A DNA stretch of 64,000 bases from Amycolatopsis thailandensis (GTDB lineage Bacteria; Actinomycetota; Actinomycetes; Mycobacteriales; Pseudonocardiaceae): contig NZ_NMQT01000016.1 in NCBI RefSeq assembly GCF_002234405.1, forward strand, positions 104,813 through 168,812. Reading direction: 5' to 3'. The notes below the pieces were generated by a model. That model saw only the letters and a list, made by a program, of their open reading frames with translations. It was not told the origin of the DNA and ran no database searches. Both the position numbers and the translations under genes were made by a program. Each line of letters starts with the position of its first letter. Within the stretch, counting starts at the first letter, position 1. This document shows positions 1 through 7,090 of the stretch, one piece after another.

Positions 1-704
1 CGCTTGACGTCGCTGCCTTCCGGGCAGATCGGGTACTGCTTGACGACCCGGTTCTCGAAGCCGGTGCAGGTCCAGCTCTCCCGCGCGTTGGCGGGCCCGT
101 TCGTGGTGACCTTCGCGTCACCGTAAAGGATCCGGAGGAACTTCGGCATCTCCTGCACCTTCTCCTGGGCGTTGCCCTTGAAGGTGATGTCGACGACCGC
201 GGGGCGCTGGATCTCACCGTCGTTGCCGGCGAGCTCGTTGTCCGCGTTCCGCTCCCGCCCGGTGTCGATCCGGACCACCGGCCAGAAGTACGTCGATTCG
301 TCGCCGTTCTCACAGGTGGTCCCGGCGCCGAGCAGGCTGTCGTTGTCCGAATCCGCGTTCGTGGAAAGGTTTCCGACGTAGTCGTGCAGATGCTGCGCGC
401 CGTTGCGGATGCCCGGCTGCGCGATGAAGTTGTCGGGATTGAAATGCCCGTTCTCGTTCCGTCCACAGTCGACGGTGAACGAGCCCGTGGAAGCGTTCCG
501 GCCCGGCCGCGGCTTGCCCGCGTTCGGCCGCACCTCGGTGATGTCCACGAACTGCGACTTGTCCGCCTCGTCCGCGGAGGCGCGTTCGGGGTCGCCGGTC
601 GTGGTGGACACCACCAGTCCGCCGACCGCGATCGACAGGCCCAGCAACGCGGTCGCGATCTTGGTCCTGCGGGCGATACGGTGGCGCCCTTGATTTCGTC
701 CCAT
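1..704 (-). CDS. DUF1996 secreted protein (3' end beyond the window)
   Basis: The frame is open from an ATG at 704 to the left edge, so the C-terminus is missing. GAGGTGAG lies about 8 nt upstream. The N-terminus is basic (MGRNQGRHRIARRTK) and followed by a hydrophobic stretch (ATALLGLSIAVGGLVV), which is a signal peptide or anchor. The body reads NFIAQPGIRNGAQHLHDYVG, then NADSDNDSLL, TTCENGD and STYFWPVVRID, the signature of the DUF1996 family of actinobacterial and fungal extracellular proteins of unknown role. It sits downstream of the sigma/anti-sigma pair on the same strand, 92 bp away, so it may belong to the same stress regulon. The family call is confident; no function is known. Confidence 0.85.
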   Translation of the reverse strand, partial: MGRNQGRHRIARRTKIATALLGLSIAVGGLVVSTTTGDPERASADEADKSQFVDITEVRPNAGKPRPGRNASTGSFTVDCGRNENGHFNPDNFIAQPGIRNGAQHLHDYVGNLSTNADSDNDSLLGAGTTCENGDESTYFWPVVRIDTGRERNADNELAGNDGEIQRPAVVDITFKGNAQEKVQEMPKFLRILYGDAKVTTNGPANARESWTCTGFENRVVKQYPICPEGSDVK

Positions 705-796
705 TGCCGCTCACCTCATTCGTTTCCGAATTTCGATCCGGCTACTGGGAGATACGGTTCCGGAAGGGGAGCGGTTCAAAAAAAGATCGAAAAAGG

Positions 797-1549
797 TTAC
801 CGGCGCACGACGGCCAGCACGGTGCCGTCCTGCTTGTGCACCTCGAAACGTTCGACGTCGGCTTTCCGCAACGCCGTCGAACCGGTGATGACGAGCGGGT
901 CCGGGGAACCGGGAACCCCGTATCCCTTGGCCGGGACGCTCCAGTTGTTGACGACGTAGGCCTCTCCGCCGCGGGAGTAGGCGAAGAGCTGGCAGGTCAT
1001 CGGCCCGGTGAGGCCGCGCAGTTCGAGCTCGACGGCGCTGCCCCACTCCTTCTCCTGGACCGTGACCTCGGCGGCGACCGCGTTGCCCGCCTCGGACCAG
1101 CCGAAGGGGGCGGCACCACCGTCCGGGCCCGCCTCCCTGGACGACGACGGCGGCGGTGTCACCACCGAGGTGACGACCGTGGGCGCGGCCTGCGTGATGA
1201 CCGGTTCACGGTTCGTGAGCGAAAGAACGACGAGCGGTCCGCCGATGACGAGCACGAGTACGGCGGCGGCCGTCGCGAGCCGGATGATCCGGCGACGGCG
1301 GTTCGCCTTGGCGGCGTCCGCGAGCAGCATCCGCAGCACGCGCGGCCCCGGCCCCTTGACGGGCGGGTCCGGCCAGCTCTTCTTGACCATGTCCAGGATG
1401 TCGGGCAGGTGGTACATCTCCACCAGTTCGACCTGACACTCCGGACACTCAAGCAGATGCGCCTCGAACCTGACGTGATCCTCTTCGCCGAGGACGCCGA
1501 GCACGTAGGCGGCGATATCCGTGTGCGGCGCTCCGGACACCTCGCTCAC
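797..1549 (-). CDS. Zinc-binding anti-sigma factor (RslA-like)
   Basis: Membrane-anchored inhibitor of the adjacent ECF sigma factor. The N-terminal cytoplasmic ZAS domain has the H-x3-C-x2-C motif (H31, C35, C38 in HLLECPEC). One membrane helix follows at about residues 88-110, then a roughly 140-residue external domain rich in Ser, Pro and Gly. The GTG start overlaps the sigma stop by 4 bp (GTGA), a tight coupling typical of sigma/anti-sigma pairs. The extracellular domain resembles 'anti-sigma-K factor RskA'-type C-terminal domains in length and position. In Mycobacterium the SigL/RslA pair senses redox state through the zinc site; the same is inferred here. Confidence 0.85.
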   Translation of the reverse strand: MSEVSGAPHTDIAAYVLGVLGEEDHVRFEAHLLECPECQVELVEMYHLPDILDMVKKSWPDPPVKGPGPRVLRMLLADAAKANRRRRIIRLATAAAVLVLVIGGPLVVLSLTNREPVITQAAPTVVTSVVTPPPSSSREAGPDGGAAPFGWSEAGNAVAAEVTVQEKEWGSAVELELRGLTGPMTCQLFAYSRGGEAYVVNNWSVPAKGYGVPGSPDPLVITGSTALRKADVERFEVHKQDGTVLAVVRR

Positions 1550-2049
1550 CCCCGCTCCTGCAACGCCCTGCGCAGCGCGCGCACAGCGTGGTGGATCCGC
1601 GATTTCACCGTACCCGGCGGAACCCCCAGCGTCGCCGCGACCTCGTTCACGGTGCGGTCACGCAGGTAGGTCTGCTGGACGGCCTCACGTTGTTCCGGGG
1701 AAAGATTGCGCAGGGCCTCGTAAACGATCATGGCCGCGAGCGTCTTCTCCGATTCGTCCGGTACTCCGATCGAATCCGACTCCAGTTCCTCCACCTCTTG
1801 AGGGCGGGCGCTGCGGCTCCGCCAGCCGTCGATGACGATGCGCCTGGCCACGGTGAACAGCCAGGCGCGCAGCATCTCCGGCTGCCGGTCGAGCTTGCCG
1901 GCGTTGCGCCACGCCTTGATGAGCGTCTCCTGGACCACGTCCTCGGCCCATTGGCGATCGTGACCGGTCAGCTTCAGCACGAACGCCATCAGGCTCGACC
2001 CGAACTCCTGGTACAACGCCCTGATGAGGTCGTCATGCCCGTTCGACAC
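1546..2049 (-). CDS. ECF sigma factor, SigL-like
   Basis: Group 4 sigma-70 factor. Region 2 contains DDLIRALYQEF, LTGHDRQWAEDVVQETL and AWLFTVARRIVIDGWR; region 4 contains LSPEQREAVQQTYLRD and GVPPGTVKSRIHHAVRALR. Spacing and wording match mycobacterial SigL more than other ECF groups. The chosen start is the GTG at 2049 just before the conserved domain (VSNGHDDLIRAL); in-frame ATGs at 2106 and 2166 would add a non-conserved extension and none of the candidates has a strong ribosome-binding site. It is cotranscribed with its anti-sigma and is divergent from the lipoprotein/ferredoxin operon, whose promoter carries a SigL-type element, so that operon is the likely main target. Confidence 0.85.
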   Translation of the reverse strand: MSNGHDDLIRALYQEFGSSLMAFVLKLTGHDRQWAEDVVQETLIKAWRNAGKLDRQPEMLRAWLFTVARRIVIDGWRSRSARPQEVEELESDSIGVPDESEKTLAAMIVYEALRNLSPEQREAVQQTYLRDRTVNEVAATLGVPPGTVKSRIHHAVRALRRALQERG

Positions 2050-2140
2050 GGGTTCATGATCGACAATTGGCTGCAGTATCCGAGAGTGGCGTCCCACGCG
2101 GCACATCTTTGTGCGATCAGGGGCGATAAGTCCAGTACCA

Positions 2141-2160
2141 AAACCGTTCGGTACCGGTTT
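2141..2160. promoter_or_regulatory. Inverted repeat AAACCG-N8-CGGTTT upstream of the sigma gene
   Basis: Six-bp arms (2141-2146 and 2155-2160) separated by 8 bp lie between the divergent sigma and lipoprotein transcription units. This could be a binding site for a regulator acting on either promoter. No regulator gene is adjacent, so this is only a candidate. Confidence 0.3.
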
Positions 2161-2181
2161 CTCCACGCGGTGAAAGTTTTT

Positions 2182-2209
2182 TGAACCGTTCCCGACTCGT
2201 GACCGTATC
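2182..2209 (+). promoter_or_regulatory. Candidate ECF (SigL-type) promoter of the lipoprotein-ferredoxin operon
   Basis: TGAACC (2182-2187) is followed after 16 bp by CGTATC (2204-2209). This is close to the SigL promoter form known from Mycobacterium (TGAACC, 16-17 bp spacer, CGTnTn). It faces the operon beginning at 2334 and would give a leader of about 115 nt. The link to the neighbouring sigma factor is inferred. Confidence 0.55.
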
Positions 2210-2333
2210 CCCTACCGAAGACCCCGACCCGGCGCTGTCCCCCGCATCGCCGAATCCACTGTGGATCATGACTGTCCACAGTGTACTTAAACCTGCCTGC
2301 ACACACTCCTCTGGCCCCGACAGGAGGATTTCC

Positions 2334-2894
2334 GTGAACCCCGTGTCACGCTCGGTCATACCTCTGACCCTGACCCTGTCCGCGATCGCGCTGACCTCGG
2401 CCTGCACCACCGGTACCGCGGGACCCAACGGCACTCCGGGCGCGGCTCCCGCCGCCGGCGCGGCGCAGATCCCGGGTATGCCCGACCCCAGGGCCGAACC
2501 GGCCCCCGGTGTCACGGCGGCGATCCTGTTCGATCTCGGACCGATCGTCACCGACACGAACGGCTTCACGCTCTACCGCTACGACAAGGACACGGTCAAC
2601 CCGCCGAAGTCGAACTGCGCCGAAACCTGTTCGCGCACCTGGATTCCCGCCAAAGCGGGCGGCGACCTCGTGGTGACCGGGCTCGATCGCGCCCTGGTCG
2701 GCACCGTGACCAGGGACGACGGCACCGAGCAGGTCACGCTCGCGGGCTGGCCGCTCTACCGCAACGCCGACGACGCGATGCCCGGCAACACCGGCGGGCA
2801 GGGAGTCGACGACGCGTGGTTCCCGGTCAAACCGGACGGCACGAAAGTGCTGCTCACCGCGGACACCTGGCAGGCCGATGACCTCGGCATCTGA
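2334..2894 (+). CDS. Lipoprotein with two Yx(F/W/Y)xxD-type repeats (COG4315 family)
   Basis: Exported lipoprotein. The GTG start at 2334 is preceded by AGGAGG. A hydrophobic signal (VIPLTLTLSAIALTSAC) ends in the lipobox LTSAC, so Cys21-22 would be lipidated and the protein held on the outer face of the membrane. After a Pro/Ala/Gly linker there are two related repeats: GFTLYRYDKD followed by a Cys pair (NCAETCSRTW), and GWPLYRNADDAMPG followed by GVDDAWF. Families with this repeat are secreted and of unknown function, but they recur near redox genes. It is first in an overlapping five-gene operon with a membrane haem protein, ferredoxin and reductase, suggesting a role at the outer end of an electron chain. 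Confidence 0.85.
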   Translation: MNPVSRSVIPLTLTLSAIALTSACTTGTAGPNGTPGAAPAAGAAQIPGMPDPRAEPAPGVTAAILFDLGPIVTDTNGFTLYRYDKDTVNPPKSNCAETCSRTWIPAKAGGDLVVTGLDRALVGTVTRDDGTEQVTLAGWPLYRNADDAMPGNTGGQGVDDAWFPVKPDGTKVLLTADTWQADDLGI

Positions 2895-3645
2895 CCTCCC
2901 CAGATTCTCCCGCCCGGTGCTCGTCCTGCTGGTCGCGGCCGTGGTGACCCTGCTCGGCCCCGTCGGCGACGCGCACGCCCAGCAACTGTCCGCGGCGGAC
3001 CGGAACCTGATCGTCAACGTCAAACTGGCCGGGCTGTGGGAAATGCCCGCCGGGATGTGGGCGCAGGAACGCGGGAAGAGCAAGCGGGTCCGCGAAGTCG
3101 GCCGGACGCTGATGATCGACCACGGCAGGCTCGACACCGCGACGCACGGCATCGCCGACCGCTTCGGCGTCACCCTGCCGACCGAACCGTCCGATCAGCA
3201 GTCCGCGTGGCTCGGCGAGATGAAGGCCGCCCGCGACGACACCGAGTTCGACCGGATCTTCGCCAACCGGCTCCGGTACGCGCACGGCGTGCTGTTCCCC
3301 ATCATCGCCCAGGTCAGGGCCGGTACCCGCAACGACGTCGTGCGTGACTACGCCACCACGGCCAACCAGGCGGTGCTGCGGCACATGACCCTGCTGGAGA
3401 GCACCGGCGTCGTCGACCAGTCGCTGATGCCGGAAGCCCCGGTGCCGCAGGCGAACAACGCCAACGCCGCGATGGACGTCGGCTTCGGTGACCTCGCCCT
3501 CGGCCTGCTGCTCGCGGTCGCGCTCGGCGGCGGACTGTTCCTCGCCGTCCGGACCCTGCGAGCCAAGAACACCCGGACCCGCAAACGCGCGGCCGCCGCC
3601 GAACCGGAACCGGTTCCCAGTGCCTCAGGAGAGATCCATGTATGA
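2878..3645 (+). CDS. DUF4142 secreted or membrane-tethered protein
   Basis: An N-terminal signal (VLVLLVAAVVTLLGP, cut near DAHAQQ) is followed by the DUF4142 helical domain: DRNLIVNVKLAGLWEMPAG, an AQERGKSKRVREVGRTL segment with IDHGRLD, then RLRYAHGVLFPIIAQVRAGT and VLRHMTLLESTG. A C-terminal hydrophobic helix (FGDLALGLLLAVALGGGLFLAV) and a basic tail would anchor it, so both ends are likely membrane-associated with the DUF4142 body outside. Conserved histidines in the helices (IDHGR, YAHGV, LRHMT) could bind metal or haem, but this is not established. The start overlaps the lipoprotein gene by 17 bp, and its own end overlaps the next gene by 8 bp, so the genes are translationally linked. 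Confidence 0.8.
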   Translation: MTSASDLPRFSRPVLVLLVAAVVTLLGPVGDAHAQQLSAADRNLIVNVKLAGLWEMPAGMWAQERGKSKRVREVGRTLMIDHGRLDTATHGIADRFGVTLPTEPSDQQSAWLGEMKAARDDTEFDRIFANRLRYAHGVLFPIIAQVRAGTRNDVVRDYATTANQAVLRHMTLLESTGVVDQSLMPEAPVPQANNANAAMDVGFGDLALGLLLAVALGGGLFLAVRTLRAKNTRTRKRAAAAEPEPVPSASGEIHV

Positions 3646-4243
3646 CCAGTGGTCCGAGGTGGTGATAGTCCTGACCCAGAAGACGGACACGGATCCCGGA
3701 ATCAAGGGCATGGCACAGACCTCCGCCCGGATCTCCTACGGCTTCATGTGCTTGACCCTGTGCTGGGGCGTGCTCACCGCGACCGGCTGGATCAAGTCGC
3801 TGACCGGCCGGAAAGCGCTGCGCAACTCGCATATGGTGCTCGGCATCCTGGCGCTGTCGTTCGGTGTCGTGCACGCGACGTCTTTCCTGTTCCTGCCCGA
3901 CGGGTTCACGTTGGCGCAGATCTCGATCCCGCTCCTGCCGGGCACGCTGGCGCGGCACGAACTCGGCGTCATCGGGCTCGAGGTCATGATCGCCATCGCG
4001 CTGACCGGCGGGATCAGCCGGTTCAGTTCCTACCGGCGCTTTCTGTGGATCCACCGGCTCGCCTACCCGGCGGTCGCGATCACGGCGCTGCACTCGTTCT
4101 TCGGCGCCATGGCCAACGGCCACCTCGGCCTCCTGTGGTTCGGCGGGATCACGCTGTTGGTCCCCGCGCTGCTGCTGACCGCGCTGCGGTTCACGCCCAC
4201 CCGGTACCTGGAACGGCTGGGCCTGGTCGAGGAACTGGTCTGA
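3638..4243 (+). CDS. Ferric-reductase-like transmembrane cytochrome b (bis-haem motif)
   Basis: A 201-residue integral membrane protein with about five to six hydrophobic helices. Two histidine pairs have exactly the spacing that binds two stacked b haems in the ferric reductase/NADPH oxidase superfamily: H65-x13-H79 and H139-x12-H152. It lacks the cytosolic FAD/NAD domain of full-length FRE/NOX proteins; that role may be taken by the ferredoxin and ferredoxin reductase encoded immediately downstream. The ATG at 3638 has AGGAGAG upstream and overlaps the DUF4142 stop by 8 bp. The predicted job is to carry electrons across the membrane to an external acceptor, perhaps the lipoprotein or a metal. 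The haem-site reading is direct; the acceptor is inference. Confidence 0.85.
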   Translation: MYDQWSEVVIVLTQKTDTDPGIKGMAQTSARISYGFMCLTLCWGVLTATGWIKSLTGRKALRNSHMVLGILALSFGVVHATSFLFLPDGFTLAQISIPLLPGTLARHELGVIGLEVMIAIALTGGISRFSSYRRFLWIHRLAYPAVAITALHSFFGAMANGHLGLLWFGGITLLVPALLLTALRFTPTRYLERLGLVEELV

Positions 4244-4276
4244 CGGCCGCACGAAACGACTGGGAGAAACGAAAAA

Positions 4277-4513
4277 ATGATCTTCGGAAGCGTACGGCGC
4301 GGCACCCGTGTCAGCGTCGACAACGAGCGGTGCGAGATCTTCGGCTTCTGCGAGATGGAAGCGCCCGCCACGTTCAAGATCGGACCGGACGGCAAGCTCC
4401 GCATCCGCCGGATGGTCGACCGGGACGGCTTGGACCAGGCCATTTCGGCGGCCAGGCTCTGCCCGAAACAAGCCATCAGAGTCAAGGGAGAAGGAGCGTA
4501 CGACGATGAGTGA
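4277..4513 (+). CDS. Small 3Fe-4S-type ferredoxin
   Basis: A 78-residue ferredoxin. Cysteines C19-x5-C25 and C62-Pro63 form the three-cysteine pattern of P450-type [3Fe-4S] ferredoxins (RCEIFGFCEMEAPATF and AARLCPKQAI). It is preceded by GGGAGAAACG and separated by 33 bp from the membrane cytochrome gene. Its 3' end overlaps the reductase gene by 8 bp, so the two are made together. No P450 gene is nearby; the obvious partners are the downstream reductase as donor and the upstream di-haem membrane protein as acceptor. Confidence 0.88.
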   Translation: MIFGSVRRGTRVSVDNERCEIFGFCEMEAPATFKIGPDGKLRIRRMVDRDGLDQAISAARLCPKQAIRVKGEGAYDDE

Positions 4514-5849
4514 CGGAGACCGGATCGTCATCGTCGGCGCGGGCGTCGCCGGGCTCCGCTCCGCGGAACGCCTGCGGGAGCTCGGTTTCGACGGCGAGAT
4601 CGTGCTGGTCGGCGACGAGCCGCGGAAGCCGTACCACCGGCCGATGGTGTCGAAGGAACTCGTCACCGGCGGGGTGAAGCCGGTGGCCGCGAGCCTGGAG
4701 CCGTACCTCGACCTGGACGTCCACTGGCGGCTCGGCACCCGCGCGACCTGGCTCGACAGCAAGGAACGCACCGTGCACCTGCCCGGCGGGGAATCCCTCT
4801 GGTACGACGGTTTGATCATCGCGACCGGGGTCTACCCCCGGCATCTGCCCGGCTCGCCGCGCCACGACCCCCGGGTCCGTGTGCTGCGCACCGTGGAGGA
4901 TTCACTGGCCGTCCGGCGGGCTTTGGGGAACAGCAACAAAGCCGTCGTCGTGATCGGCAGCGGCCTGATCGGGAACGAGTTCGCCGCGTCGATGCGGCAC
5001 ATGGGCCGCGACGTCACCCTCATCGGCCACGCGAAGGCGCCTTTGCACCGCTTCGGGGAGCGGATCGCGTCGGCGCTCACGAAGGAACACCAGCATCATC
5101 GCGCCAAGCTGGCGATGAACACCGAGGTGCGGAACTGGATCAGCACCAAGGAGACGGTCGGGCTGCACCTGACCAACAACCAGTTCCTGGTGGCCAGCTG
5201 CGTGGTGCTCTCGATCGGCAGCGTGCCCGCCGTGGACTGGCTGCGCGGCTCGGAGCTGACCATCGACGACGGCGTCCTGTGCGAAGCCACACTGTTCGCC
5301 ACCGGGGCCGAGGACGTCGTGGTCGCCGGCGACGTGGCGAAATGGCCGAACCTGCGGATCGACGAGACCCCGCGCCGGGTCGAGCACTGGATGAACGGTG
5401 TCGAATCCGGGCGCGCGGCGGCGGAAAGCCTGATGCTGGGCCGGGGCAACGCGCGGCCGTACACGCCGCTCCCCCGTGCCTGGTCGTCCCTGTACGACGC
5501 GCGCTTGCAGACCGTCGGGATGCCGTCGCTGGGCAAGGACACGATCGAACTTTCCGACGGGGTCACCGGTTTCGTCCGTGACGGCAGGCTGATCGGCGCG
5601 GCGGGCTGGGACCGGCCGAAGGCGATGATCCACTGGACCGCCGAACTCGACCGGCGGCTGCCGGTGCCAGAACCGGTGGCCCCCGCCCCCGCTCCCGCCG
5701 AACCTTCGTTCGTGGCCGGCCTTGGGGAGCCGACGCCGATCGGGGAGGACGTCCTCGCCCCGTTCGAGCGGGACTTCCTGTCCGACACCCCGACCGCGGC
5801 CGTACCCGCGCAGGAGGAGATGCCCTGGGCTCGCGTTCCCGCCGGGTGA
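4506..5849 (+). CDS. NAD(P)H-dependent FAD ferredoxin reductase
   Basis: A 447-residue pyridine-nucleotide-disulphide-type reductase of the putidaredoxin-reductase/ferredoxin-reductase group. The FAD Rossmann motif is at the N-terminus (IVIVGAGVAGLRSAERLREL), KPYHRPMVSKE follows, the NAD(P) motif is VVVIGSGLIGNEFAAS, and the second FAD element is EDVVVAGDVAKWPN with RRVEHWMNGVESGRAAA. A Pro/Ala-rich tail of roughly 60 residues is extra compared with the family. It would pass electrons to the ferredoxin encoded just upstream (8-bp overlap). It is the last gene of the operon; a strong hairpin lies 175 bp beyond it. Confidence 0.9.
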   Translation: MSDGDRIVIVGAGVAGLRSAERLRELGFDGEIVLVGDEPRKPYHRPMVSKELVTGGVKPVAASLEPYLDLDVHWRLGTRATWLDSKERTVHLPGGESLWYDGLIIATGVYPRHLPGSPRHDPRVRVLRTVEDSLAVRRALGNSNKAVVVIGSGLIGNEFAASMRHMGRDVTLIGHAKAPLHRFGERIASALTKEHQHHRAKLAMNTEVRNWISTKETVGLHLTNNQFLVASCVVLSIGSVPAVDWLRGSELTIDDGVLCEATLFATGAEDVVVAGDVAKWPNLRIDETPRRVEHWMNGVESGRAAAESLMLGRGNARPYTPLPRAWSSLYDARLQTVGMPSLGKDTIELSDGVTGFVRDGRLIGAAGWDRPKAMIHWTAELDRRLPVPEPVAPAPAPAEPSFVAGLGEPTPIGEDVLAPFERDFLSDTPTAAVPAQEEMPWARVPAG

Positions 5850-6024
5850 CCCGGGTTCGCGACCGGACCGGGGCCGCGCGCGGCGGCCGCGGTCCCCTCA
5901 GGTGGCGGTGGGCAGCTGGGCCTCCGCACCCACCGCCACCCCCTGGGGACGCCGGAAGGATCCCGGACCGACGGAGATTCGGGCTCCGTCGGAAACCGTC
6001 CTTCCAGCCTCCCCGCATCCGGTC

Positions 6025-6061
6025 GGGGCCCTTCCAGGCTTGACTCACCTGGGAGGGCCCC
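6025..6061 (+). terminator. GC-rich hairpin after the ferredoxin reductase operon
   Basis: A 14-bp stem (6025-6038 with 6048-6061, one G-T pair) closes a 9-nt loop. There is no T-tract, as is usual for actinomycete terminators. It is the first strong hairpin after the operon's last stop codon. Confidence 0.5.
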
Positions 6062-6077
6062 GATCTATGACCTCGTG

Positions 6078-6240
6078 ACTCACGTGCGCAAAGACGTGAC
6101 CCGCGTGATCGAGGCCGGAACTCGCGTGTTTGGAGGCGGAACTCGCGTGTGCGGCGCCTGATCACGCGAGTTCCGTCTCCAATCACGCGAGTCACGTCTC
6201 TGATCACGCGAGTTCCGTCTTTGAGCACGCGAGTGCGGGG
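6078..6240. repeat. Inverted array of 21-bp units (family C, copy 1)
   Basis: Four direct units with core ACTCGCGTG start at 6078, 6099, 6120 and 6141. They are followed head-to-head by four reverse-complement units with core CACGCGAGT, starting at 6159, 6180, 6201 and 6222. The period is 21 bp and the whole block is one large imperfect palindrome. It lies between two convergent genes. There are no spacers, so it is not CRISPR. A second copy lies at 46269-46433. Confidence 0.85.
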
Positions 6241-6307
6241 TGGACTTTCACCGCAGCGCACGCGCGGAGGCTCCCTTCGCGTCGAGATGCCCACCTCGGA
6301 ACGCGTT

Positions 6308-6354
6308 GCGAAAGCCACTTTCGCAACCTTCAACGTTGCGAAAGTGGCTTTCGC
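6308..6354. repeat. Nested palindrome, family A (copy 1)
   Basis: Perfect 20-bp arms at 6308-6327 and 6335-6354 around a 7-nt CTTCAAC loop. Each arm is itself an inverted repeat (GCGAAAG-CCA-CTTTCGC), so the element can fold as one long stem or two short ones. It lies in the convergent intergenic region downstream of the ferredoxin reductase gene. Confidence 0.85.
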
Positions 6355-6393
6355 GGCACTGCTTTCCCGCGACACCGCACCGGGCCGCCTCCA

Positions 6394-6452
6394 GGTGTCG
6401 CGAAAGCCACTTCCAGGACATCAGGTGTCGCGAAAGTGGCTTTCGCGACACC
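6394..6452. repeat. Nested palindrome, family A variant (copy 2)
   Basis: 19-bp arms 6394-6412 (GGTGTCGCGAAAGCCACTT) and 6434-6452 are perfect complements. The spacer is 21 nt because the second half of the left arm is altered. It is adjacent to copy 1. Confidence 0.8.
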
Positions 6453-6509
6453 GCCCGCCGAGGTGGTGGCCAGCTGGCAGGGCACCCGCCCGCCCAGCCG
6501 TTCGCCTGC

Positions 6510-6560
6510 CCGTGAAGGCCTCCTTCCCTACCCTGAAGGTAGTGAAGGAGGCCTTCACGG
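6510..6560 (-). terminator. Nested palindrome, family B (copy 1), after the HxlR gene
   Basis: 17-bp perfect arms 6510-6526 and 6544-6560 (core CCGTGAAGGCCTCCTTC) with an inner CTACC/GGTAG stem. It begins 10 bp beyond the stop codon of the minus-strand HxlR gene, so it probably acts as its terminator. Related copies lie at 37940, 59806 and 60046. Confidence 0.65.
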
Positions 6561-6569
6561 ACTCACCAC

Positions 6570-7022
6570 TCACGAGGCCGGCGCCTTCACCACCACCGTG
6601 TCGTCCGGACCGACCGGACGCCCGTCCGAGGCGTGGATCTCCAGTGCCCGCAACGGAAGCCCGCCATCACGATCCACCAGTTCGGACCGTGGTTCACCTT
6701 CGGCGAAGAAGTGCGCTTCGCCCCACTGCCGCAACGCGACGATCACCGGGAACAGGTCGCGCCCCTTCGCCGTCAGGACGTACTCGCTGTACGTGCTCCC
6801 GTCCGAAGCCGGGACCACGTCGAGCACCCCGTGCCCGACGAGCGCCCGCAATCGAGCGGACAGGATGTTCTTCGCGACGCCGAGGCCACGCTGGAACTCC
6901 CCGAAGCGGCGGACGCCGTCGAAGGCGTCACGCACGATCAGAAGTGACCACCAGTCGCCGATCGTGTCGAGCGAGCGCGCCACCGGGCACGGGGCTTCGT
7001 CGAACGTCGTCCGCTTCACCAT
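6570..7022 (-). CDS. HxlR-family transcriptional regulator
   Basis: A 150-residue winged-helix regulator. The HxlR signature is clear: CPVARSLDTIGDWWSLLIVRDA, FDGVRRFGEFQRGLGVAKNI, LSARLRALVGHGVL, YVLTAKGRDLFPVI and ALRQWGEAH. Cys12 at the HxlR-typical position could sense thiol-reactive compounds. It is divergent from the MFS transporter at 7091 with a 68-bp gap, the usual layout for a repressor of an efflux gene; the gap contains GGTAGCAAG and CTTACTACC, a dyad (TACTACC/GGTAGcA) that is a likely operator. Confidence 0.9.
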   Translation of the reverse strand: MVKRTTFDEAPCPVARSLDTIGDWWSLLIVRDAFDGVRRFGEFQRGLGVAKNILSARLRALVGHGVLDVVPASDGSTYSEYVLTAKGRDLFPVIVALRQWGEAHFFAEGEPRSELVDRDGGLPLRALEIHASDGRPVGPDDTVVVKAPAS

Positions 7023-7029
7023 GGTTGCA

Positions 7030-7068
7030 TCTTACTACCGGTTTGCCCTACCGTTCGAGTGGTAGCAA
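7030..7068. promoter_or_regulatory. Candidate HxlR operator between divergent genes
   Basis: TACTACCGG at about 7033 and GAGTGGTAGCA at about 7058 form a spaced dyad (TACCac / gTGGTA) between the regulator and transporter starts. Such a dyad in a 68-bp divergent gap is where an autoregulatory HxlR protein would bind. There is no direct evidence beyond the symmetry. Confidence 0.35.
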
Positions 7069-7090
7069 GTTGAAACCATCTGGAGGGTCA

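Noticed and set aside
6078..6240. CRISPR array
   Set aside because: Units are contiguous 21-bp repeats without unique spacers, switch orientation midway, and no cas genes are near.
6078..6560. Short 'proteins' such as those reading RKPLSQPSTLRKWLSH or VKEAFTD across the repeats
   Set aside because: They are translations of the palindromes in several frames on both strands, have no ribosome-binding sites and recur wherever the repeats occur. They are artefacts.
6149..7090. Long N-terminal extension of the MFS transporter
   Set aside because: The extension is repeat-derived and antisense to the HxlR gene. GTG 7091 with TGGAGGG upstream begins the first membrane helix.
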